DNA from: Alphaproteobacteria bacterium
GTDB lineage: Bacteria; Pseudomonadota; Alphaproteobacteria; Caulobacterales; Parvularculaceae
Direction: 5' to 3'
Assembly: GCA_030428745.1 (NCBI GenBank)
Contig: JAUIEG010000109.1
Span: 1 to 7,916, forward strand
DNA length: 7,916 bases
The position numbers and the translations under genes were made by a program. How positions within the stretch are numbered: the stretch's first letter is position 1; the number at the start of each line of letters is the position of its first letter. Below the pieces are notes generated by a model that saw nothing but the letters and a program-made list of their open reading frames with translations, did no database searches and was not told the DNA's origin. Below are positions 1 through 5,546 of the stretch, piece by piece.

Positions 1-1
1 C

Positions 2-415
2 CTCGACTTTATCGGCGAAACCGAGTTGCGCGCCACAGTGCCGTCCTATCGTCGCGACAAAGACTATCTTCGCGCTCGTGATGGTTTTCTCCTGCTACTT
101 CAAGAGTCGGCGGACGACCAAAATGATTGGGCGAAGGTTGTGAATAGCTTCGACGGAATCGATCAGGTTCCGCTTATGAGCATTCACAAAAGCAAGGGCC
201 TGGAGTTTCATACCGTCATATTTTTTGGGCTGGATGAACGAACTTGGTGGAACTTCGAGCCCGATGATAGCGAGGAAATGCGTGCCTTCTTTGTAGCATT
301 CACGCGTTCGATGCAGCGAGTATTCTTCACGTCCTGTAGCGGTCGAGGCACCCGACTCGCTTACATCGAAGATTTGGTGGGCAAGGTAGGCGTGAAAAGA
401 GTTGATGGTCCATAG
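2..415 (+). CDS. C-terminal part of a UvrD/Rep-type superfamily 1 helicase (GajB-like), cut by the window edge
   Basis: The frame is open from the left edge, so only the last 137 residues are present and the start lies outside. Two hallmark helicase motifs are readable: motif V-like IHKSKGLEFHTVIF around residues 63-76, and motif VI-like FFVAFTRSMQRVFFT around 97-111, which carries the arginine finger expected of superfamily 1 ATP-driven DNA helicases. After motif VI only about 30 residues remain, so this is a short helicase ending like GajB rather than a full-length UvrD or a RecB-type protein with a nuclease tail. GajB works with the OLD-family nuclease GajA in Gabija anti-phage defence; that assignment is inference, because the partner gene would lie outside the window. 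An alternative is a stand-alone UvrD-like helicase. It converges on the RES toxin gene, with 121 bases between the two stops. Confidence 0.85.
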   Translation, partial: LDFIGETELRATVPSYRRDKDYLRARDGFLLLLQESADDQNDWAKVVNSFDGIDQVPLMSIHKSKGLEFHTVIFFGLDERTWWNFEPDDSEEMRAFFVAFTRSMQRVFFTSCSGRGTRLAYIEDLVGKVGVKRVDGP

Positions 416-448
416 AACCGAACAAGCGCACCGAAGACGACTAACGAG

Positions 449-485
449 GCAGGATACAGCAGAGAGAATGAAGCGCACGACTTCA
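449..485 (-). other. VirD2/T-DNA-border-like nick sequence next to a small hairpin (possible oriT)
   Basis: The minus strand reads TATCCTGCC across 456-448, matching the core of VirD2-type nick regions (T-DNA borders carry GGCAGGATA on the complementary strand). Thirteen bases away is a perfect hairpin, TGAAG (469-473) and CTTCA (481-485) with a 7-base loop. The site is intergenic, on an element that encodes a VirD2-like relaxase, which is why it is listed. A nine-base match can occur by chance, and no longer inverted repeat of the usual oriT kind is seen beside it. The hairpin has no T run, so it is not a convincing terminator. Confidence 0.2.
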
Positions 486-536
486 ATCGGGCTGGCGCAA
501 TCGTGAGGCATCACCCGCAAAAGTCCGCCTTACCGA

Positions 537-1241
537 CTAAACGATCCGCCAAACTTCGCCGCTCCCCTCGTCCCGGACGAGGTCAACGCGATCCCCATCA
601 AAATGATAGCCGAGATGGCGTCCCTGAACCGGCAAGCCGATAACTTCCGGCCAGAACGCGCCGACACATTCGCCGCTTGGGTCACGAACGCTCGGATAGG
701 CAATTCCCTTCGATCCCGCCGCTCGTAACGCGCGCGCCAGTTCCTGCGAGGCGCCGTAGCTATCCGGATCAATACAATCCTCGTATTCAGCCTCGCCTCT
801 GATGTCGTGGAATTCATTGTCGACGGCGCCGACAAGCTCGCGCATTTGCGCGATCCAGCCCGGTGCCTCGTCAGTGGACTTGAAGAAAACGCCCTTGTGA
901 TAAGCCGTCTCCGCGACAGCGGTCTCGAAGGTTCGTGCAGCGTAGTAGGCGCCGAACGTCCCGTCATTAAACCGTCCAGCCCAATCCGGACTAACATGGA
1001 CGAAGGGCGCCATGACGTAGCTTGCGCCAGCGCCGGAAACGCGCCGTTCTGGCGGCACAAGATCAAGCCACCCGATGCTTTCATTGATGCGCGGATTGGT
1101 GCGCGCCTCGGCGGCGGCAAGCAATTCCCAATCGCGGGGATCGGCGATGTCTTCGAAAAGATCAACCGGCGGATAGCGCGACGAAATTATCCGCCGCGCA
1201 TCCGGCCACGCGACGTTTGAGATCGGCGGCGCGTCCCTCAT
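537..1241 (-). CDS. RES-domain toxin (NAD+-degrading type) of a Xre/RES toxin-antitoxin system
   Basis: This 234-residue protein has the layout of RES-family toxins, which in characterised members (MbcT, Res, ParT) consume NAD+ or use it to modify a target and so stop growth. Visible landmarks are an N-terminal SSRYPPVDLFEDIADP block (residues 20-35), RFNDGTFGAYYAA (90-102), AVAETAYH with the conserved Glu at 111, and AYPSVRD with the conserved Ser at 184. The family Arg is probably Arg22 or Arg90. The sequence runs without break to GEVWRIV, so the toxin looks complete. Its ATG overlaps the stop of the antitoxin gene in an ATGA (1238-1241), the usual translational coupling in these operons. 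It has no own promoter and would be expressed from the region upstream of the antitoxin. Whether it acts by phosphorolysis, hydrolysis or ADP-ribosylation cannot be told from sequence. Confidence 0.9.
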   Translation of the reverse strand: MRDAPPISNVAWPDARRIISSRYPPVDLFEDIADPRDWELLAAAEARTNPRINESIGWLDLVPPERRVSGAGASYVMAPFVHVSPDWAGRFNDGTFGAYYAARTFETAVAETAYHKGVFFKSTDEAPGWIAQMRELVGAVDNEFHDIRGEAEYEDCIDPDSYGASQELARALRAAGSKGIAYPSVRDPSGECVGAFWPEVIGLPVQGRHLGYHFDGDRVDLVRDEGSGEVWRIV

Positions 1242-1657
1242 CCGCGCGCCGCATCAAGATAATGCCGCACACGGAAGATATCGGTGAGATAACCGCCAAG
1301 CATAATGTCGAGGGCGCTGCGCCCGCCAAAAGCCTGGTTGGGTTTCTTCACCCATTCATAGACCCTAGCCTTCTCGGTGAAGAGAATGCGCAAGGCTTTA
1401 TGAACGCCCATGAGGACCGACAGCCGGGTTTTCTGGTCAATGGTGAGGCGGCCGATGTCGCCATCCTTCCAGCGCGCATAGGTGCGTTTGGAGACGCCGC
1501 CGAGAAGGACGCACGCCTCGGCATCGGTAAGGCCCCAATGCCGGAACAAATTGACGGCGGCGCGGGCCATGGCCTCGCCTTCCTCATCCGTGATGACGGC
1601 GACCGCTTCCGGGGCGGCGGCTTTTTCCACCAATTGCAGGGACATTATTGGCTCCAT
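1238..1657 (-). CDS. Xre/MbcA/ParS-type antitoxin (DUF2384) for the RES toxin
   Basis: A 139-residue antitoxin with the two expected parts: an Xre-like helix-turn-helix around residues 35-75 (WGLTDAEACVLLGGVSKRTYARWK) for DNA binding, and a C-terminal toxin-binding domain around 85-139 marked by EWVKKPNQAFGGRSALDIMLGG. In known pairs this C-terminal part blocks the RES active site and the HTH part represses the operon. The ATG at 1657 is chosen because a very strong ribosome-binding site, GGAGGAGG (1664-1671), lies 6 bases upstream; the ATG at 1645 would be too far from it. Antitoxin first and toxin second is the standard order. The gene sits 87 bases downstream of the relaxase stop on the same strand and appears to have its own regulatory region. 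Confidence 0.92.
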   Translation of the reverse strand: MEPIMSLQLVEKAAAPEAVAVITDEEGEAMARAAVNLFRHWGLTDAEACVLLGGVSKRTYARWKDGDIGRLTIDQKTRLSVLMGVHKALRILFTEKARVYEWVKKPNQAFGGRSALDIMLGGYLTDIFRVRHYLDAARG

Positions 1658-1671
1658 TCGCTGCCTCCTCC

Positions 1672-1744
1672 ATATAGGCGATTATTTGCCATTTGGCAAG
1701 TTATAATCATAAATGTGCCATTTTGCATATTTTCCTATTAGCTC
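1672..1744 (-). promoter_or_regulatory. AT-rich promoter/operator region of the toxin-antitoxin operon with two palindromic sites
   Basis: This short gap between the relaxase stop and the antitoxin ribosome-binding site is far richer in A and T than its surroundings. It holds two related sites 29 bases apart: TGCCATTTGGCA (1687-1698), the core of TTGCCA-TT-TGGCAA with perfect 6-base arms, and TGCCATTTTGCA (1716-1727), a one-base variant. On the minus strand a TATGAT/TATAAC stretch between the two sites (1703-1714) could serve as a -10 box, although no good -35 box is seen. Two copies of a palindrome around a promoter fit autorepression by the HTH antitoxin or the antitoxin-toxin complex; this is inference from how such operons work. 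Confidence 0.6.
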
Positions 1745-3706
1745 CTAGCGCGCTGGCCCGCCTCGATTTTTCCCGAAATCCCAGGTCACCCCGCCCCGGC
1801 GGATGACCCCCGAAACCTCCATCCCGCGACGGGCTTCCAGCGCCTCGCGCCAGGGGACGAGGCTGAACTCCTTTGAACGTTCGACGACCGCGAAGCGCCC
1901 TGCCGGCAAATCCACCGATCGCCGGTAGGTTCCGGTCACCCGCTCGCCTTCGACAGGCTGCTCGAATGATTTCCCAAACTGTTTGGAAAGCCGCGCGCCT
2001 TCAGCGGCGACGGAGTCTCGCCCCAGGGCTGCGAGCCGTTTCCGGTCGATAACAAGACGCGCGCCGTCTTCCTTGGCGAGGCCCTGCGCCATCAGCCAAC
2101 GCCGCCGCGCAGCCATCGCTCTTCGCATCTCTTCGCCAAAACCCGACGGGACCGTTTCGATTGTCTCGCGCGCTTCAAGCGCATCATCGAGAAACACGCG
2201 CGCCTTCGCCTCCGGCAATTGCTCCAGCGAAACCCAGGATAGCACTCTCGCTTGCGCACCGGATTTCCCTTGCTCGAACTCTGCGGCGCGTTGCAAATAA
2301 TCTTCCGGCATGCGCCAGCTTCCATCGGACTCGCGTTCGACAATCCCGGCGCGGCGCAACGCTTCCAGCCGCCGCTTATGCATCAGCCGGTATTCGGGGC
2401 TCGCTTTTGGATCGGCGGCGGCGTGCAATTCATTGGAATAAACGCCGCCATGTCTATCCGCGATGGCGGCGATGGTGAGATCGGATTTCTTGGGCGCGCC
2501 CTCGCCCTTCGAGACTTCAATGATGGCGCCTTTCAGCGGCATGGCGCCGGGCTTCAGATCGGTCTCCACATGCCATTGATGTCCATCGGCGCCGTCGAGG
2601 CCTAGAAACCGCCTTTCATGGGCGTCATCGGCGGCGCCGGAACCGACGACGCGCCCGATGAGCCTCGAGGGCGCGGGTTCACTCGAATAGTCCCGCAAAT
2701 TCTGGAGCGAAAACTTCTCTCCAACCACATGTTCCATGGAGCGGATGATGTCGCCGCGGCGGCCCGCCTCCTCGAGCGTTTTTTCCATCGCCGGCGACAG
2801 GCGCCAGCCGTCGCGGTCACGGCTGGCGAGCTCCATCTTTTCAAGGGTCCGGAGACGCGCCATGAAAAGCTTCATGCGGAAGCGGTCATAAACGGTCTTC
2901 GGTTCGCTTAAATTGACAACGCCGTCAGCGCTCAACTCCTGCAGCTCGCGGTCGATGGACGTGAAGCGTTCTTTAGCCGCCTCGCGCATGCGGGCGTTGG
3001 CGATATCGAGATCGCGCCGCTCACCGAGTTCGAGCGTTGCGCGTTCTTCCGCCCGACGGCGAAAGCCATGGGTGATGTAGTTGCGTGCGATGACGAGATC
3101 CTTGCCGTCATCGGCGCGCCCGCGCAACACCACATGAATATGAGGGTGATCGGTGTCGTAATGATTGACGGCGACCCAGTCGAGTTTCGTGCCGAGATCG
3201 CGCTCCGCCGCCGCCATGACATCGCGGGTGAATCTGTTGATGTCTTCAAGCTCGCCCGCTTCCTCCGGCGACAGAATGATCCGGAACTGGTGGCGGTCGT
3301 TCTTGCCCTCTTCCAGAAACGCCTCGCCATCGACCGCATCCTGGGCTGGCCCATAGAGCTTGCCGGGGGTCCCATCCCGCTCCGCGCCGTCACGTTGAAT
3401 GTATTTGAGATGCGCACGCGCTTTCGGCAGGCCGTTCTTGCCCAAACGCACCGACCGGATTTTAACGGCGACCCGCCGCGACCGGAATGTCGCGAAAGGA
3501 TGGGATCGATTGGCGAAGCTCGCAGCGACGCCGGCGCCGCGTCCGATCCTGGCGCCGGAAAACCTCGCACCCGAACGCTTCGCAAAGGCGCCGGGCTTTG
3601 TTTTTTCCATGCGGGCGTAGAGCTTGCCGAGATAGCGCTTCGCGGAACGCCCGCCAGCGGCGCGAATGCGGCCCAGCTTCGGGCGGAACTCGTCTTCAAC
3701 GCTCAT
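1745..3706 (-). CDS. VirD2-like relaxase with C-terminal DUF3363
   Basis: This 653-residue protein is a mobilization relaxase: it would nick the transfer origin, attach covalently to the 5' end through a tyrosine, and lead the strand into a recipient. The metal-binding histidine motif is intact as NHYDTDHPHIHVVLRG, with His182, His187, His189 and His191. The probable catalytic tyrosine is Tyr102 in AHLKYIQRDG. The first 80 residues are basic and low in complexity; the region from about 250 to the end (closing with GGVTWDFGKNRGG) corresponds to DUF3363, found with this relaxase type in alphaproteobacterial elements. Length and both ends fit the family, so it looks intact. The ATG at 3706 is preferred over a TTG at 3724 because it overlaps the preceding small gene's stop in an ATGA and gives the family-like start MSVEDEFRPKLGRIR. 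No ribosome-binding site precedes it, so translation probably depends on coupling. Confidence 0.93.
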   Translation of the reverse strand: MSVEDEFRPKLGRIRAAGGRSAKRYLGKLYARMEKTKPGAFAKRSGARFSGARIGRGAGVAASFANRSHPFATFRSRRVAVKIRSVRLGKNGLPKARAHLKYIQRDGAERDGTPGKLYGPAQDAVDGEAFLEEGKNDRHQFRIILSPEEAGELEDINRFTRDVMAAAERDLGTKLDWVAVNHYDTDHPHIHVVLRGRADDGKDLVIARNYITHGFRRRAEERATLELGERRDLDIANARMREAAKERFTSIDRELQELSADGVVNLSEPKTVYDRFRMKLFMARLRTLEKMELASRDRDGWRLSPAMEKTLEEAGRRGDIIRSMEHVVGEKFSLQNLRDYSSEPAPSRLIGRVVGSGAADDAHERRFLGLDGADGHQWHVETDLKPGAMPLKGAIIEVSKGEGAPKKSDLTIAAIADRHGGVYSNELHAAADPKASPEYRLMHKRRLEALRRAGIVERESDGSWRMPEDYLQRAAEFEQGKSGAQARVLSWVSLEQLPEAKARVFLDDALEARETIETVPSGFGEEMRRAMAARRRWLMAQGLAKEDGARLVIDRKRLAALGRDSVAAEGARLSKQFGKSFEQPVEGERVTGTYRRSVDLPAGRFAVVERSKEFSLVPWREALEARRGMEVSGVIRRGGVTWDFGKNRGGPAR

Positions 3707-3846
3707 GATTTCACGAGGCGCCAATTGGCGCCAACATATACACCTTTGGCGCCTTCAGACGTGACGTGCAGATTGGCTTTGGACGCCTCTTGGCGCCATA
3801 GCTTTAATCTTGCCCTCTGCGAAAAACTCCCTTCGCTGTCAACCAT
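3703..3846 (-). CDS. Small 47-residue coupled ORF between traF and the relaxase, function unknown
   Basis: An ORF that fills the apparent gap between traF and the relaxase exactly. It starts with ATG at 3846, sharing one base with the traF stop (TGATG), and ends in an ATGA that is also the relaxase start (3703-3706). An AAGGGG sequence about 8 bases upstream, inside the end of traF, can serve as ribosome-binding site. The product begins MVDSEGSFSQRARLKLWR and ends VGANWRLVKS; it is basic, with no membrane segment and no domain I recognise. The fit at both ends is strong evidence that ribosomes pass through this frame, either to make a small protein or just to hand translation on to the relaxase. 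The reading frame contains a series of GGCGCC palindromes, so part of the sequence may be kept for DNA-level reasons. Confidence 0.6.
   Translation of the reverse strand: MVDSEGSFSQRARLKLWRQEASKANLHVTSEGAKGVYVGANWRLVKS
3717..3797. repeat. Cluster of GGCGCC palindromes spaced in near-helical turns
   Basis: Four GGCGCC sites lie at 3717-3722, 3727-3732, 3748-3753 and 3792-3797, with a degenerate GGACGCC at 3781-3787. The first two form a perfect 16-base palindrome, GGCGCCAATTGGCGCC (3717-3732). Centre-to-centre distances are 10, 21 and 44 bases, close to whole helical turns, which would place them on one face of the DNA. The cluster lies inside the small coupled ORF and ends 11 bases before the relaxase start. 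It could be a binding site for a transfer regulator or relaxosome protein, or a hairpin that hides the relaxase start until the upstream gene is translated. GGCGCC is common in GC-rich DNA, so chance contributes. Confidence 0.4.
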
Positions 3847-4361
3847 CACACCCGCCCCTTCACAAACAACGGGACCGCTACGCCGACAACGTCATTCAAC
3901 TTCGTCGCCCCGAAATACCGTCCATCAAGCGACTTTTCGTGCTCATTTAGAAGAAAAACCTCGCCGTTTTTGAGCGTGAAACAGCCGCGCCAGCGTGGCA
4001 TTTCGCGGCCAAGAGAGTCGGTTTTTTGCGCGTCCGCCACATGAAGTTCGTTGATGAAAATTCCAAAATCCTTGCGGCAGATTTCATCGCCGGGACCCGC
4101 CGCGATACGCTTGATCAGCGGCGTATCGGTCAGCAGATATCCACGGTCTTCAATGAACATTGCGACCGTTTTTGACGGAGTGATGAGCGCGTATTCCCCC
4201 AATACCGGCTGGCGGTTCCTGATGAGATATTGCCCTACTGGAGCGCTCTCAGAGGCGTTCCAGACAAGCTTTGGCGAGAACGCGACCGCCATCGCAGTCA
4301 ATATAAGACTGATGGAGATTGCGCTGGCGGCGAGAACAATCGCTTTGGCGTTCCGGTTCAT
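3846..4361 (-). CDS. traF: TraF-type S26 family peptidase (conjugal transfer pilin maturation)
   Basis: A 171-residue membrane-anchored serine protease of the leader-peptidase family. In RP4-like systems TraF processes and cyclises the TrbC pilin. Residues 8-28 form a single N-terminal membrane anchor. The catalytic serine is expected at Ser39 in NASESAPVGQYLI, and the catalytic lysine at Lys84 in PLIKRIAAGPGDEI; the later conserved SLDGRYFG lies at 144-151. Cys96 and Cys127 could form a disulfide in the periplasm. The length is normal for the family and all key residues are present, so the enzyme should be active. Its ATG overlaps the stop of the HTH gene (ATGA, 4358-4361), and its stop overlaps the start of the 47-residue ORF. 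No pilin gene is in the window, so its substrate must be encoded elsewhere if it is still used. Confidence 0.92.
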   Translation of the reverse strand: MNRNAKAIVLAASAISISLILTAMAVAFSPKLVWNASESAPVGQYLIRNRQPVLGEYALITPSKTVAMFIEDRGYLLTDTPLIKRIAAGPGDEICRKDFGIFINELHVADAQKTDSLGREMPRWRGCFTLKNGEVFLLNEHEKSLDGRYFGATKLNDVVGVAVPLFVKGRV

Positions 4362-4585
4362 TTTCCGGCCCCGCCGGTATGTTCATATTCGCGTTTCTTC
4401 GACCAGGCATTGAGGTTTTCGAGGGGATAGACGACCTTGTTTCCGTGCTTGCGGTAGCGCGGGCCGCCGCCATTGATGCGGAAATGTTCAAGAGCGCGGA
4501 CGCTGATCCGTAAATAAGCCGCCGCTTCATCGGTGCTCAAAAACGGGCTTTCGATGAGCGGCGCATGCACGCGGGGTTTCTTCAT
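4358..4585 (-). CDS. Excisionase/AlpA-like helix-turn-helix protein
   Basis: A 75-residue protein with a MerR/excisionase-type winged helix: FLSTDEAAAYLRISVRALEHFR (residues 15-36) is the helix-turn-helix and GPRYRKHGNKVVYPLENLNAW (41-61) the wing and the last helix. Small proteins of this type commonly head the transfer or replication gene block in alphaproteobacterial elements and act as DNA-binding regulators or directionality factors. The ATG at 4585 is chosen because GGAGGG (4594-4599) lies 8 bases upstream; a GTG at 4594 would overlap that site. It is the first gene of the minus-strand transfer unit and is coupled to traF by ATGA. In related modules repA and parA genes often stand between this gene and traF; here nothing does. 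Whether it regulates the unit or works in excision cannot be decided. Confidence 0.82.
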   Translation of the reverse strand: MKKPRVHAPLIESPFLSTDEAAAYLRISVRALEHFRINGGGPRYRKHGNKVVYPLENLNAWSKKREYEHTGGAGK

Positions 4586-4599
4586 CTCCGTCACCCTCC

Positions 4600-4903
4600 A
4601 GGACCATTTCCGTCTTCAACCGGCGTCTTGTTTCTGCTGTTCGAAACGTCAACCGGATTGAAGTCTCGACGGCGATTGTCGCTGCTGGGCGGACTTCCGG
4701 ACACCCGCCCCTATTCGAATTTCGCGCAAAGCGATCCTAAGTTGCGGGCTCTACATTCTTTGCGCGAAAATCTTATTCTGCTGGCGAATAAGCCCGACAC
4801 AGTCGCGGGATTTTCGGCGTTGGTATCGGCCAATAAGTCCCGTTTCGGGTTGCCAAGAAGGACCCGAGCGTTAACGATAATCGCTGTAGTGAGAGTACAA
4901 GCG
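4600..4903. promoter_or_regulatory. Divergent intergenic region between the transfer unit and the Xre-type regulator
   Basis: About 300 bases without a convincing gene, between the minus-strand HTH gene and the plus-strand regulator. It should hold promoters in both directions. For the minus strand a TTGACG box (complement of 4647-4652) is visible, but its -10 partner is poor. For the plus strand GATAAT (4876-4881) is one mismatch from the -10 consensus, just upstream of the regulator start; TTGCCA (4850-4855) is 20 bases away, too far for a standard -35 box. Several inverted repeats crowd the region: TTCAACCGG (4615-4623) with CCGGATTGAA (4653-4662, one extra base); the 12-base repeat listed separately; CTTATTC (4772-4778) with GAATAAG (4786-4792), both 7-base arms perfect; and a nested pair CGGGA (4806-4810)/TCCCG (4838-4842) enclosing TTGG (4820-4823)/CCAA (4830-4833). 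Regulation by the neighbouring HTH proteins is the simplest reading; a replication or transfer origin is possible. Confidence 0.5.
4720..4769. repeat. Perfect 12-base inverted repeat, operator-like
   Basis: TTTCGCGCAAAG (4720-4731) and CTTTGCGCGAAA (4758-4769) are exact reverse complements separated by 26 bases, so their centres are 38 bases apart. Each arm is itself close to a palindrome (TTT-CGCGC-AAA), which suits two dimer-binding sites rather than a hairpin. It lies in the divergent promoter region, about equally far from both starting genes, and is a good candidate operator for the Xre-type regulator or the excisionase-like protein. Confidence 0.5.
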
Positions 4904-5263
4904 ATGGTGTTTGAGTTCGGGGCGTTGCTGCGTGTTTACAGGACCCATTGGGGCCTCACGCAAAAGGAAATGGCGGAGCTCTTATGCATCAGCCAGCCCG
5001 TCTATTCGCGCATCGAAGCGGGCAAGAAACCGCTTTCTTTAAGGGCCTTGCAGCGTGTCGCGGACCGGTCCGGGCTATCGATCCAGACGCTGATCTTCGC
5101 GCATTTGTTGCTCGATGAGCATCTGGAAAGTCTCAAGGGACAGCGCGCCGATCCGGCGACGAAGGCGCTCTTGCAGATCGCTGATGCGTTTCGGCAGCGA
5201 TATCCTTCGCAGCTGCGGGACGCCGCCGCGCTTGGACTTTTGTTCGAAAGCGCCAGCGATTAG
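4904..5263 (+). CDS. Xre-family transcriptional regulator
   Basis: A 119-residue protein with a lambda-repressor-like helix-turn-helix in residues 6-60: FGALLRVYRTHWGLTQKEMAELLCISQPVYSRIEAGKK contains the typical Gln20, the turn after LLCIS and the SRIEAGK recognition-helix end. Residues 61-119 are helical and without a domain I can name; they may serve for dimerisation. The frame is open far upstream (to 4565) but that part overlaps the divergent HTH gene and its composition is not protein-like, so the ATG at 4904, directly in front of the HTH domain, is chosen. No good ribosome-binding site precedes it, which leaves the start uncertain; a GTG at 4889 is an alternative. It stands head-to-head with the transfer unit, the usual position of a repressor of element genes, and is followed 36 bases later by a small gene probably in the same operon. 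Confidence 0.85.
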   Translation: MVFEFGALLRVYRTHWGLTQKEMAELLCISQPVYSRIEAGKKPLSLRALQRVADRSGLSIQTLIFAHLLLDEHLESLKGQRADPATKALLQIADAFRQRYPSQLRDAAALGLLFESASD

Positions 5264-5299
5264 GGCGCGCCTGAATGATTAACGACTGGAGGCGACATC

Positions 5300-5542
5300 G
5301 TGACAAAGACCGTCATAACGACTATGGATGTCGCTGACTTATTTTATGGCGAGCCGCATTCTATGAAATTTGATTTGTTCGAAGGGTCTGAATGGCGCCG
5401 CAAACTCGACACGCCGTCGCGCGATGAGCCGGTTGAAGTGCGCCTTTCCACCGGCAAGGTGGTGCGGACGCAATCGACATTCCTGCGGTTTTTGCGCGTG
5501 CTCGCCGAAGAACTTGGCGCCAAAGAACCGCAAAGCCACTAG
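5300..5542 (+). CDS. Hypothetical protein, 80 residues
   Basis: I do not recognise this protein. Translation from a GTG at 5300 is well supported by GGAGG (5288-5292) 7 bases upstream. The product is soluble, with a mixed charge: DVADLFYGEPHSMKFDLF near the start, a basic-acidic middle (RRKLDTPSRDEPVEVRLSTGK) and a predicted C-terminal helix, FLRFLRVLAEELGAKEP. There is no membrane segment or catalytic motif. It follows the Xre-type regulator by 36 bases on the same strand, so the two are probably co-transcribed; an accessory factor or partner of the regulator is a guess. It ends 4 bases before the stop of the convergent membrane protein gene, and no clear terminator lies between them. Confidence 0.65.
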   Translation: MTKTVITTMDVADLFYGEPHSMKFDLFEGSEWRRKLDTPSRDEPVEVRLSTGKVVRTQSTFLRFLRVLAEELGAKEPQSH

Positions 5543-5546
5543 CTTT

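Noticed and set aside
530..1220. Open frames on both strands across the RES toxin
   Set aside because: They overlap the RES frame, which carries the family motifs and the ATGA link to the antitoxin; the others have no recognisable features.
3339..3344. ATCCTG nick-like sequence inside the relaxase gene
   Set aside because: Only six bases, within well-supported coding sequence and without flanking repeats; expected by chance.
3707..3724. TTG start at 3724 for the relaxase, adding six residues
   Set aside because: The ATG at 3706 overlaps the upstream stop in ATGA and gives the start typical of the family.
3068..3973. Long plus-strand open frame of 301 codons opposite the relaxase
   Set aside because: It is antisense to the relaxase, whose motifs and length are convincing; such open antisense frames are expected in GC-rich genes.
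4565..4903. N-terminal extension of the Xre-type regulator to 232 residues
   Set aside because: It overlaps the divergent HTH gene, covers the promoter region and inverted repeats, and precedes the HTH domain with sequence unlike a folded domain.
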